Source of the DNA: Syntrophobacteraceae bacterium
Lineage (GTDB): Bacteria; Desulfobacterota; Syntrophobacteria; Syntrophobacterales; Syntrophobacteraceae
DNA length: 51,102 nucleotides
Assembly (NCBI GenBank): GCA_003566995.1
Contig: PXBG01000023.1
Span: forward strand, 1-51,102
Direction of reading: 5' to 3'
Part shown: positions 16,291-23,732 of the stretch, piece after piece
How positions within the stretch are numbered: the stretch's first letter is position 1
Layout: each line of letters opens with the position of its first letter
Notes under the pieces: generated by a model
Database searches by the model: none
The model's input: only the letters and a program-made list of their open reading frames with translations
Told to the model about the DNA's origin: nothing
Made by a program: the position numbers and the translations under genes

Positions 16291-17181
16291 ATGAATCGAC
16301 GTGTGGCATATTATCAAGGTTGTTCTCTGGAGGGCCTGGCTCACGAATTCGACACTTCCACCCGGGAGGTTTGTGCCGCTCTGGGCATAGAGCTGGTGGA
16401 GATCCCCGACTGGAACTGCTGCGGTTCCACGCCGGCCCATTCCCTCGACCCGGTCCTTTCCGCCGCCCTTTCAGCCCGCAACCTCGCCATCGCGGTCCGG
16501 GAAGGGGCCGACGTGGTCATGACCCCCTGTCCCGGTTGTCTCAAATCACTCAAGGAATCCCTGGAAGTCTACCACAACCCCCATCAGCGCCAGAAGCTTC
16601 TGGACATTCTGGGAATGCCTTTCGACGGTGAGGTGAAGGCCGTTTCCGTGCTGCAGCTGCTTTATGAGCAGGTGGGCCCCGAGGCCATACGTGAAAGGGT
16701 GGTCCGGCCCCTCTCGGGCCATTCCCTCGTGCCCTATTACGGCTGCCTTCTCTCCCGCCCGGCACACTTTGCCCGGTTCGACGATCCCGAAAACCCCGTT
16801 TCCATGGATCGCCTCATGGAAGCGGTGGGCGCTTCCGTTCCCGATTTTCCCTACAAGACGGAATGCTGCGGGGCCACTTATGGAGTGACGCGCAACGAGA
16901 TCGTGGGAAAACTGAGCGGACGCATTCTGGACATGGCTCTGGGAGTGGGGGCAGAAGCCGTTGCCGTGGCGTGCCCCCTCTGCCAGCAGAACCTGGATCT
17001 GCGCCAGGGCCAGTTGAACCGGCAGTGGAAGAGGAATTTCGACATTCCCGTGGTCTACATCACGCAAATCATCGGTCTGGCCCTGGGCATCGATCCCAAA
17101 AAACTGGGTCTCCACAAGCTTTTCGTGGATGCAGGGGTTCTTCTGGAAAAACGGGAATCTGAAAATTCCCGGGCCGTTTAG
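16291..17181 (+). CDS. hdrB: Heterodisulfide reductase subunit B-like protein
   Basis: About 296 aa. It carries two complete cysteine-rich CCG domains: first YYQGCSLEG, WNCCGST and PCPGC; second YYGCLLSRP, ECCGATYG and ACPLC. In methanogen HdrB these motifs hold two noncubane [4Fe-4S] clusters that cleave the disulfide, so a catalytic disulfide reductase role is likely. The bacterial substrate is unknown; a DsrC trisulfide or a low-molecular disulfide are the usual proposals. The start is taken at ATG 16291, where GAAGAG lies 6 nt upstream and the protein begins like other HdrB (MNRRVAYY). In-frame ATGs at 16258 and 16285 would overlap or abut hdrC. No cysteine is missing. Confidence 0.93.
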   Translation: MNRRVAYYQGCSLEGLAHEFDTSTREVCAALGIELVEIPDWNCCGSTPAHSLDPVLSAALSARNLAIAVREGADVVMTPCPGCLKSLKESLEVYHNPHQRQKLLDILGMPFDGEVKAVSVLQLLYEQVGPEAIRERVVRPLSGHSLVPYYGCLLSRPAHFARFDDPENPVSMDRLMEAVGASVPDFPYKTECCGATYGVTRNEIVGKLSGRILDMALGVGAEAVAVACPLCQQNLDLRQGQLNRQWKRNFDIPVVYITQIIGLALGIDPKKLGLHKLFVDAGVLLEKRESENSRAV

Positions 17182-17351
17182 ACCGGTGCGGGCGAAAGGG
17201 GTCCTGTTTTTTCCCATGTCCGCAGTCATCATGAATGGAGTGACACTAAAGCGACGAATGGCGGCCCGGCATGCTCCTTTTGGCGCGGGGGTGAGGGAGT
17301 CCCTGCGGGTCCGGGGGGAGGGGCCGCAGCCGTTCGATTGAGGATAAGGTC

Positions 17352-19310
17352 ATGCGCATCGGTGTGTTTGTTTGTCAATGTGGAACCAATATCGCCAGCA
17401 CGGTGGATACGGACGCGGTGGCGCAAAAAACCCTCATGCTTCCTGACGTGGTCTATTCCACCAGCTACATGTACACCTGCTCCGAGCCGGGGCAGAAAGA
17501 GATTCAGCAGGCCATTGCCGAACACGGTCTTCAGGGTGTGGTGGTGGCTGCGTGCTCGCCGCGCATGCACGAGCCCACCTTTCGGCGGGCGGTGGAAAAG
17601 GCGGGCCTGAACCGCTACATGTTCGAAATGGCCAACATTCGGGAGCATGTTTCGTGGATTGGAACGGACCGGGAAGCCAATACCCGGAAGGCCTGCGACC
17701 TGGTGGAAATGGCCGTGGCCAAGCTCCGGTACAACCAGCCTCTCTTTTCATCCAAGGTTCCCATTCACAAGAAGGTGCTGGTGATCGGTGGGGGTGTGGC
17801 AGGCATTCAGGCCGCCCTGGACTGCGCCGAAGGGGGGCTGGACGTGGTGCTGGTGGAGAAAAAAACAACCATCGGCGGCAGAATGGCTCAACTCGACAAG
17901 ACCTTTCCCACCGTGGACTGTTCTTCCTGCATCCTGGGGCCCAAGATGGTGGATGTTTCCCAGAAGGAAAACATCACCCTCCTGGCCAGCAGCGAAGTGG
18001 AAAACATTTCCGGTTATGTGGGAAACTTCAAGGTTGATGTTCGAAAGAAAGCCACTTACGTGGACTGGAGCGCGTGCACGGGTTGCGGCGCCTGCATCGA
18101 AAAATGCCCTTCCCGCAAAGTGCCGGACAGCTTCAATGAAGAACTGGGAAACGCCCGCGCCATCAACATTCCCTTTCCCCAGGCCATTCCCAAAAAAGCG
18201 GCCATTCGCCGGGAATACTGCCTTCATTTCACCAAAGGCAAGTGCGGGGTCTGCAAAAAGATCTGTCCCGTGGATGCGGTGGACTACGAGATGCAAGACG
18301 AGATCCTCACAGAAGATGTGGGGGCCATCATCGTGGCCACGGGCTACGACCTCTTTGACCATTCCGTTTACGGGGAATATGGAGGCGGCCGCTATCCCGA
18401 CGTCATTTCAGGCCTGCAATACGAGCGCATTCTCAGCGCGTCGGGCCCTTATGGGGGACACATTAAAAGGCCTTCCGACGGCAAAGAACCCAGGGACATC
18501 GTCTTCGTCGCCTGTGTGGGTTCCCGGGATGCTTCCGTGGACCGTCCCTACTGTTCGGGAATCTGCTGCATGTACATCGCCAAGCAGGCCATTCTGACCA
18601 AGGATCACGTGCCCGGGAGCAACAGCTACGTCTTTTACATGGACATCCGCTCCCCGGGAAAAAACTACGACGAATTTGTGCGGCGGGCTCAGGAAGAATA
18701 CGGAGTGCAATACATTCGGGGGCGTGTGGGCAAGATCTATCCCCGGGGAGACCGCATGGTGGTCCAGGGGGCCGACACCCTTCTGGGGATGCAGGTGGAA
18801 GTGGAGGCGGACCTGGTGGTTCTGGCCACGGGCGTGGAATCTGCTTCCGGCTCCAGGGAGCTGGCGGAAAAGCTCCGGATTTCCTACGACCAGTACGGCT
18901 TTTACATGGAAAGTCACCCCAAGCTGCGACCGGTGGAAACCAACACGGCCGGCGTCTATCTGGCGGGGGTGTGCCAGGGCCCCAAGGACATTCCCGCTTC
19001 CGTGGCTCAGGGAAGTGCCGCTGCGGCCAAAGTTCAGGCTCTCTTTTCCAGGGACACCATTGAAACCAATCCCCAGGTGGCTCTTGTCAATGAACGTTCC
19101 TGCATCAGCTGCGGCAAATGCATTCAGGTTTGTCCCTATGGGGCCATTCAGTGGAAGGAACTGCGCGGGGGCGAGCGCAAGGCGGAAGTTCTGCCCAGTG
19201 TCTGCCAGGGGTGCGGGCTGTGCAATGCCACCTGTCCCTGCAAGGCCATTCAGCTTCTTCACGCCACGGACAATCAGATCCTTGCGGAAGTCAACGAGCT
19301 TTTTGGCTGA
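17352..19310 (+). CDS. hdrA: Heterodisulfide reductase subunit A-like flavoprotein
   Basis: 652 aa. It opens with the HdrA N-terminal cysteine region (VFVCQCGTNI, TSYMYTCSEPGQ, ACSPRMHEPTF), then an FAD-binding Rossmann motif VLVIGGGVAGIQAA (about residues 142-155). Internal ferredoxin motifs are CTGCGACIEKCP and CGVCKKICP. A second nucleotide-fold half contains VFVACVGSRD. Two C-terminal [4Fe-4S] motifs, CISCGKCIQVCP and CQGCGLCNATCP, end the protein. HdrA carries the bifurcating FAD that sends one electron to ferredoxin and one to the disulfide. The length is the standard single-copy HdrA, not a fused HdrA2. A 170-bp gap with no clear terminator separates it from hdrB. The MvhD-like gene follows 93 bp downstream. 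Confidence 0.94.
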   Translation: MRIGVFVCQCGTNIASTVDTDAVAQKTLMLPDVVYSTSYMYTCSEPGQKEIQQAIAEHGLQGVVVAACSPRMHEPTFRRAVEKAGLNRYMFEMANIREHVSWIGTDREANTRKACDLVEMAVAKLRYNQPLFSSKVPIHKKVLVIGGGVAGIQAALDCAEGGLDVVLVEKKTTIGGRMAQLDKTFPTVDCSSCILGPKMVDVSQKENITLLASSEVENISGYVGNFKVDVRKKATYVDWSACTGCGACIEKCPSRKVPDSFNEELGNARAINIPFPQAIPKKAAIRREYCLHFTKGKCGVCKKICPVDAVDYEMQDEILTEDVGAIIVATGYDLFDHSVYGEYGGGRYPDVISGLQYERILSASGPYGGHIKRPSDGKEPRDIVFVACVGSRDASVDRPYCSGICCMYIAKQAILTKDHVPGSNSYVFYMDIRSPGKNYDEFVRRAQEEYGVQYIRGRVGKIYPRGDRMVVQGADTLLGMQVEVEADLVVLATGVESASGSRELAEKLRISYDQYGFYMESHPKLRPVETNTAGVYLAGVCQGPKDIPASVAQGSAAAAKVQALFSRDTIETNPQVALVNERSCISCGKCIQVCPYGAIQWKELRGGERKAEVLPSVCQGCGLCNATCPCKAIQLLHATDNQILAEVNELFG

Positions 19311-19403
19311 TCATTTCGCCGAAAGCCACCAGGGTGAGGGCCTCTGTCAGGGAGCCGCTTCCGTTGAATGGGCACCTGCCGGGTGCCGGGAGGAATAGGT
19401 TTG

Positions 19404-19877
19404 ATGGTTGAAACGAATGCCGTGCACTCGACAGCACGGGAAATAAAGATCGTTGGATTTCTTTGCAACTGGTGTTCCTACGGTGGAGCCGACACGGCGG
19501 GAGTGTGCCGTTTCAGGCAGCCCACGGATCTTCGCATTGTCCGCATTCCCTGCACAGGGCGCATGGATCCCCTTTTTGTAGCCAAATCCCTCCTTTACGG
19601 GATTGACGGGGTTCTGGTGTCCGGATGCCATCCCAAGGACTGCCATTACGCTGTGGGAAATCTTTACGCCAGGAGAAGGCTCGAGGTCCTGAAACAATTC
19701 CTGCCTTTCATGGGGATCGATGGCCGGCGTTTTCACTACACCTGGGTTTCCGCATCCGAAGGTCAGCTCTGGCAGAAAACGGTCTCGGATTTTTCAGAAC
19801 AGGTTCACCGCTTGGGGCCTAATCCCGGATTGAGTCGACCGCAGGGTTTCAAGGAAGAGATTGTCACTTTTGTCTGA
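19404..19877 (+). CDS. flxD: MvhD/FlxD-like [2Fe-2S] electron-transfer subunit
   Basis: 157 aa. It matches the delta subunit of methyl-viologen-reducing hydrogenase (FrhD/MvhD superfamily): GFLCNWCSYGGADTAG, RIPCTGRMDP, and VSGCHPKDCHY supply five conserved cysteines for a [2Fe-2S] cluster. In MvhD this subunit docks the electron donor onto HdrA. Here it presumably links the Flx oxidoreductase to HdrA. GGGAGGAA about 9 nt before ATG sets the start; an upstream in-frame ATG at 19368 has no such site. It overlaps the next gene by 17 nt if that gene uses TTG at 19861. Confidence 0.92.
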   Translation: MVETNAVHSTAREIKIVGFLCNWCSYGGADTAGVCRFRQPTDLRIVRIPCTGRMDPLFVAKSLLYGIDGVLVSGCHPKDCHYAVGNLYARRRLEVLKQFLPFMGIDGRRFHYTWVSASEGQLWQKTVSDFSEQVHRLGPNPGLSRPQGFKEEIVTFV

Positions 19878-20862
19878 AAGGTTGGGTTGGATCGTGTTTG
19901 AAGCTGAAACCAAACGACTGCATGAACTGGTGAAGGCCGTTCTTCCCGAATTGGACGGCATTGTGGGGTGGGAGCAGGGTTTTGACGCCCTCCACGCCAC
20001 GCCCGTTTTTGTGAACAGAGAGGAGGACGTTCACAGGCTCATGTGGAGTCCCCTGTGTGTTCACAATTTGAGCGGCTACCTGGTGAAAACACCACCCTTT
20101 CTTCCAAGGGACGAAGGCAGGAAGGTGGGTATCTGCGTGAAGGGCTGTGACAGCCGGTCCCTGGTGGCCCTTGAGCAGGAAAAATTTCTGGGACGTGACA
20201 GGCTCCATATTTTCGGGATCCCTTGTGAGGGCACCGTGGACTGGCGCAGAGTCATGAAAAAAATTCCCCTCAGGGGTGTTTCCTCTGTGCGCAGGGAAGG
20301 ACCGGAACTGAAAGTGGAAGATTCCCGGGGGGTTCACAGCCTGCCGTGGGAGGAGTCCCTGGCACGCCGCTGCTTGCGGTGTGCCCATCCCAATCCTCTG
20401 GTCCACGACGTGCTGGTGCGGGATCCCGTGGAGCCGAGAATCAAAAAAGACGAGGCTTATGGCCTGGTTGAGGAGATGGACCAGAAATCCCTGGAGGAGC
20501 GACTCGCTTTCTGGAGTGCGGAGCTGGACCGTTGCATCCGCTGCTACGCCTGTCGCAATGCCTGCCCTCTGTGCGTCTGCCAGGACCGGTGCATTGTGGA
20601 GACCCGGGATCCCAAATGGCTCACGCAAAAAATGGGCATTTCTGAAAAATTCATGTTCCACATGATTCACAGCCTGCATTTGGCGGGGCGGTGCACGGAA
20701 TGCGGCGAGTGCGAGCGGGTCTGCCCCATGGAAATTCCCGTGACTCTCATGAAGGAAAAGCTCAACCAGATCACCAGAGAGATCCTTGGGTACGAAGCGG
20801 GCATCGACTCCCAGCTCGTGCCCCCCCTGCTCACTTTCAACCCCGGTGAGCACGAACTGTAG
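19861..20862 (+). CDS. flxC: FlxC-like 4Fe-4S dicluster protein with FrhB-like segment
   Basis: 333 aa if TTG at 19861 is the start; AAGGAAGA sits just before it. GTG at 19894 is an alternative. The N-terminal half has VGICVKGCDSRSLVALEQE and IFGIPCEGTVD, reminiscent of the FrhB/FdhB family. The middle has RRCLRCAHPNP. The C-terminus carries two cluster motifs, CIRCYACRNACPLC (with a further CQDRC) and CTECGECERVCPMEIP. By position between flxD and flxB this corresponds to the FlxC iron-sulfur subunit of the flavin oxidoreductase. FrhB-like annotation would suggest F420 chemistry, but the same fold serves other flavin or iron-sulfur enzymes. The symbol is assigned from operon context. Confidence 0.78.
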   Translation: MSLLSERLGWIVFEAETKRLHELVKAVLPELDGIVGWEQGFDALHATPVFVNREEDVHRLMWSPLCVHNLSGYLVKTPPFLPRDEGRKVGICVKGCDSRSLVALEQEKFLGRDRLHIFGIPCEGTVDWRRVMKKIPLRGVSSVRREGPELKVEDSRGVHSLPWEESLARRCLRCAHPNPLVHDVLVRDPVEPRIKKDEAYGLVEEMDQKSLEERLAFWSAELDRCIRCYACRNACPLCVCQDRCIVETRDPKWLTQKMGISEKFMFHMIHSLHLAGRCTECGECERVCPMEIPVTLMKEKLNQITREILGYEAGIDSQLVPPLLTFNPGEHEL

Positions 20863-20964
20863 ATGACACCCGGCGATTGGCCAGAGACCCGCATGGCCTC
20901 AGTGGATTGGAGAATGTCCCGGCCGGCCGGGTGAAAAAAATAGCCATGTGAGTGAGGACAAGCA

Positions 20965-22029
20965 ATGAGTGGAAAGGTTTTTATCCCTCAGGACAAATTG
21001 GCGTCGGCCCTGGAGCGCCTCAATGAAAAGGTCCCCGTGTGGGTGCCCGTTTCCCAGGGGGCGGACCGGTGGGGAATCGATTTCAAGCCCTTCCGCGCCG
21101 GTATGGTGCCCGTCATGGACCGCCAGAGCACGGCTCTTCCCAAAGAAGTGATTTTTCCTCAGGTTCAGACCCTGATGACCTTCGAATATGTCAAAGCCCC
21201 CGAAGATCCCGGGCGGGTGCAACTGAAACTGGAGGAACCCCCCGAGGCGGGGAACGCCCTGGTTTTTGGAGCAAGGCCCTGTGATGTCCGGGGCTTTTTC
21301 ACCTTCGATCGCGTTTTCACCGAGGGGCCCTTCGTGGACAACCAGTACAAAGATCGGCGGGAAAAGACTCTTTTTGCCGTGCTCCTTTGCAGGGAAGCCG
21401 ACGAGGCCTGTTTTTGCTCTTCCGTGGGAAGCGGTCCCGCGGACACAGCGGGAGGAGATCTTTGGATCACTCCCGTGGAAGGGGGCTACGTGGTGGAAGG
21501 GCTCAGCGAGCGCGGCGGCTCCTACGTGCAGCTCCTGGGCGACCCCGCCACTGAAGAACAGGCGGCAGCTGCTTCCCGGAGCCAGGAGGAGGTTTCCCGC
21601 CAAAAGGTGGGGAGCCTGGATCCTTCGGGTGTGGTGCAGGGCCAGAAAGACCGCTTCGAGGACAAGGACTTCTGGAGATCCATGGTCAACCAGTGTTTGG
21701 GGTGCGGTGTGTGCACCTACGTGTGTCCCACCTGCTACTGCTTCAACATCACCGATGAAATGCGGCACTCCCGCGGGGAACGCATGAGATCCTGGGATTC
21801 CTGCATGTTTGCAGTCTACACTCAGGAAGCGAGTGGTCACAATCCGCGCCCGACCAAGCTTGAAAGGTACCGGAACCGCGTGGGACATAAATTCAGTTAT
21901 TTCCCGGAGAAATACGACGGCATGATCGCATGCTGCGGCTGCGGGCGGTGTATTCGAAGCTGTCCCGTGTCCATTGACATTCGAAAAGTGGTGGAAAATC
22001 TGAAGGAGAGATCCCATGCATGCGCATAA
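20965..22029 (+). CDS. flxB: FlxB-like (sulfhydrogenase beta / AsrA-like) 4Fe-4S protein
   Basis: 354 aa, cytosolic. An N-terminal domain with VFGARPCDVRGFFTFDRVF and LLCREADEACFCSS matches the sulfhydrogenase HydB / anaerobic sulfite reductase AsrA group. Two C-terminal [4Fe-4S] motifs follow, NQCLGCGVCTYVCPTCYC and CCGCGRCIRSCPVSIDIRK. Such proteins pass electrons from a flavin NAD(P)H-binding partner, which here is encoded by the next gene with a 14-nt overlap. A ribosome binding site is weak (GAGGACAAGC before ATG). Assignment as FlxB rests on the neighbourhood with FlxA, FlxC, FlxD and HdrCBA. No sulfite reductase siroheme subunit is nearby, which argues against an Asr role. Confidence 0.82.
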   Translation: MSGKVFIPQDKLASALERLNEKVPVWVPVSQGADRWGIDFKPFRAGMVPVMDRQSTALPKEVIFPQVQTLMTFEYVKAPEDPGRVQLKLEEPPEAGNALVFGARPCDVRGFFTFDRVFTEGPFVDNQYKDRREKTLFAVLLCREADEACFCSSVGSGPADTAGGDLWITPVEGGYVVEGLSERGGSYVQLLGDPATEEQAAAASRSQEEVSRQKVGSLDPSGVVQGQKDRFEDKDFWRSMVNQCLGCGVCTYVCPTCYCFNITDEMRHSRGERMRSWDSCMFAVYTQEASGHNPRPTKLERYRNRVGHKFSYFPEKYDGMIACCGCGRCIRSCPVSIDIRKVVENLKERSHACA

Positions 22030-22846
22030 TCCATACCTGCCGGAACTGGCCACCGTTCAGGAGGTCATCGGGGAGACTCACAACATTTGCACCCTTCGGG
22101 TCGTGCTCAATGACCCGGAGAAAATGAAAAACTTTCAGTTCACACCGGGCCAGGTGGGGCAATTGTCCATCTTCGGGGTGGGGGAGTCCACTTTCGTGAT
22201 CAATTCTCCGCCCACACGCATGGACTACCTGCAGTTCAGCGTCATGAGAGTGGGGGAAGTCACTCAGCGCATTCACCTGCTCAATGCGGGGGATCAGATA
22301 GGGGTGCGTGCTCCCCTGGGAAATGGATTTCCCTTTGAGGAAATGAAGGGCAAAGACATTCTTTTTGTGGGGGGTGGAATCGGCATGGCCCCCTTGAGGA
22401 CTCTGCTCCTTTTCATGCTGGACAACCGCCAGGACTACGGCGACATCACGGTCATCTACGGGGCCCGGTCGCCCCATGACCTTTGCTACAGCTATGAATT
22501 CGACCAGTGGAGATCGGGTGGGGCCAACCTGGTGCTCACGGTGGACACGGAACATCCGGGGTGGAAAGAGCGGGTTGGGTTTGTGCCCACCGTCCTCAAG
22601 GAAGAAGCCCCCAGTGCTCACAATCGGGTGGCCATTGTGTGCGGTCCCCCCATCATGATCAAATTCGTGCTTTTTGGTCTGAAGGAACTGGGATTTGAGG
22701 ACGACCAGATCATTTCCACCCTGGAAAAACGCATGAAGTGCGGAGTGGGCATCTGTGGCAGGTGCAACATGGGATCCACGTACGTCTGCCTCGATGGTCC
22801 TGTGTTCACTTACAGTGAGCTTCGGGAAATGGTTCCCGAACTGTGA
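22016..22846 (+). CDS. flxA: FlxA-like FAD/NAD(P)-binding oxidoreductase
   Basis: 276 aa of the ferredoxin-NADP reductase superfamily (AsrB/HydG branch). A flavin-binding beta-barrel is suggested by FTPGQVGQLSIFGVGES and FSVMRVGEVTQ. The NAD(P)-binding half starts at ILFVGGGIGMAPLR (about residues 118-131) and includes VIYGARSPHDL and VAIVCGPPIMI. The C-terminus has CGVGICGRCNMG and a final Cys in TYVCLDG, a [2Fe-2S] motif as in PyrK and HydG. It should oxidise NADH or NADPH and supply the Flx-Hdr complex. It overlaps flxB by 14 nt (GGAG precedes ATG inside flxB). It is the last gene of the operon and ends about 140 bp before the perfect hairpin at 22988. Confidence 0.9.
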   Translation: MHAHNPYLPELATVQEVIGETHNICTLRVVLNDPEKMKNFQFTPGQVGQLSIFGVGESTFVINSPPTRMDYLQFSVMRVGEVTQRIHLLNAGDQIGVRAPLGNGFPFEEMKGKDILFVGGGIGMAPLRTLLLFMLDNRQDYGDITVIYGARSPHDLCYSYEFDQWRSGGANLVLTVDTEHPGWKERVGFVPTVLKEEAPSAHNRVAIVCGPPIMIKFVLFGLKELGFEDDQIISTLEKRMKCGVGICGRCNMGSTYVCLDGPVFTYSELREMVPEL

Positions 22847-22987
22847 CCGTGAGCAGAGGTTTTCCGCCCCTTTCAGAGGGGGGGCTCTGAAAAGGGAAAC
22901 GTGGACGAAAAGGGCTGCCCCGGGAGGCAGGGAATGGGGTGCAACCCCGAGTAGACAGGTATCCCATCCATTGCTCTGCTCAATGGG

Positions 22988-23032
22988 GCACAAACAAAGA
23001 GGGCGTTGAAACAACGCCCTCTTTGTTTGTGC
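22988..23032. terminator. Perfect 21-bp stem-loop, bidirectional terminator
   Basis: Arm 22988-23008 is the exact reverse complement of arm 23012-23032, with a 3-nt loop AAA. The arms contain a GC core (GAGGGCGTTG) and outer AAACAAA / TTTGTTT tracts, so both strands give a GC stem followed by a T-rich stretch. It lies between the convergent flxA operon and the 77-aa gene, the expected place for a shared terminator. Confidence 0.85.
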
Positions 23033-23149
23033 TTGGCATTCAAATGTGTGTGTATTGGAGCTCGCCTGAAAGGCCGGGACACAGCGGTGCGCAAGAAACT
23101 GTTTGCTCGGCACTCCGGGGGTGGGGCTGCCGGGGAGGCTGTTCCCTGG

Positions 23150-23383
23150 TCAGGCGAGCTGAGTTTTTTCCAGGCTTTTCCGTTGTTGTGAGCGGCGTCT
23201 TGAGCGGCGGGTGGGGCGCGGCTTGAGGAAGTCCACGCGGATGAACTCATGATTGTTCACAAAAGAAACAAACACGCGCTCCATGTTGAGTTCTCTCTGC
23301 ACCAGTTCACGGATCGTCTCCAGGCTGGAATACTTGGTGATTCCCAGCTCGTGGTAGTCTTCCGTTTTGATATACAGGGACAT
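23150..23383 (-). CDS. Small hypothetical protein with Arg-rich tail, 77 aa
   Basis: I do not recognise a family. Residues 1-50 (MSLYIKTEDYHELGITKYSSL, then ETIRELVQRELNMERVFVSF) look like a compact alpha/beta unit. From residue about 55 the tail is strongly basic (KPRPTRRSRRRSQQRKS), which suggests nucleic-acid or ribosome contact. AAAGGA 6 nt before ATG at 23383 is a good ribosome binding site. A longer in-frame extension to 23587 is possible but its composition is unlike the rest. It converges with the flx operon across the 22988 hairpin and is divergent from recD2. Confidence 0.6.
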   Translation of the reverse strand: MSLYIKTEDYHELGITKYSSLETIRELVQRELNMERVFVSFVNNHEFIRVDFLKPRPTRRSRRRSQQRKSLEKTQLA

Positions 23384-23732
23384 GTGAAATCCTTTCCCAT
23401 TATGTGAGGCTGGATGAATTTTTCCGGTGTTTTCCCAGGACGAGGACGTGAAGGAAACGGGTGGCAGATCTTTCCCGCGTGCGAGAAGCTTGGCCAGGAA
23501 GTTCTTTCCCTCATTCCAGCTTGAGAATTTTCGGACTGTGCTCCGGGAAAGATCAAAGCCTCTTCGAACACTCCCCCTGGCATTCATGCAGCCCTTGCTT
23601 TCCTATGGCGACATGACGGATATTAACATGCGGTCTCACATTTTCAAAAATATAATGCTTTTCCATCGATGGGGAACATTTGGTTGCGGCGTGAGAAGAT
23701 ATTGGAAGCATCCTTTCGATTCAGTGTGAACG
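23384..23732. other. Divergent intergenic region upstream of recD2
   Basis: 349 bp. A perfect -10 hexamer TATAAT lies at 23651-23656 on the plus strand, but no good -35 is found 16-18 bp upstream (closest ATGCGG). It could drive recD2 from an activator-dependent or weak promoter. Nothing else was recognised. Confidence 0.35.

Noticed and set aside
19861-22029. Anaerobic sulfite reductase (asrAB) or F420 hydrogenase subunits as the reading of the flx genes
   Set aside because: The AsrA/AsrB and FrhB resemblances are real at family level, but no siroheme subunit or hydrogenase gene is nearby, and the neighbours HdrCBA and MvhD-like FlxD fit an Flx-Hdr complex better.
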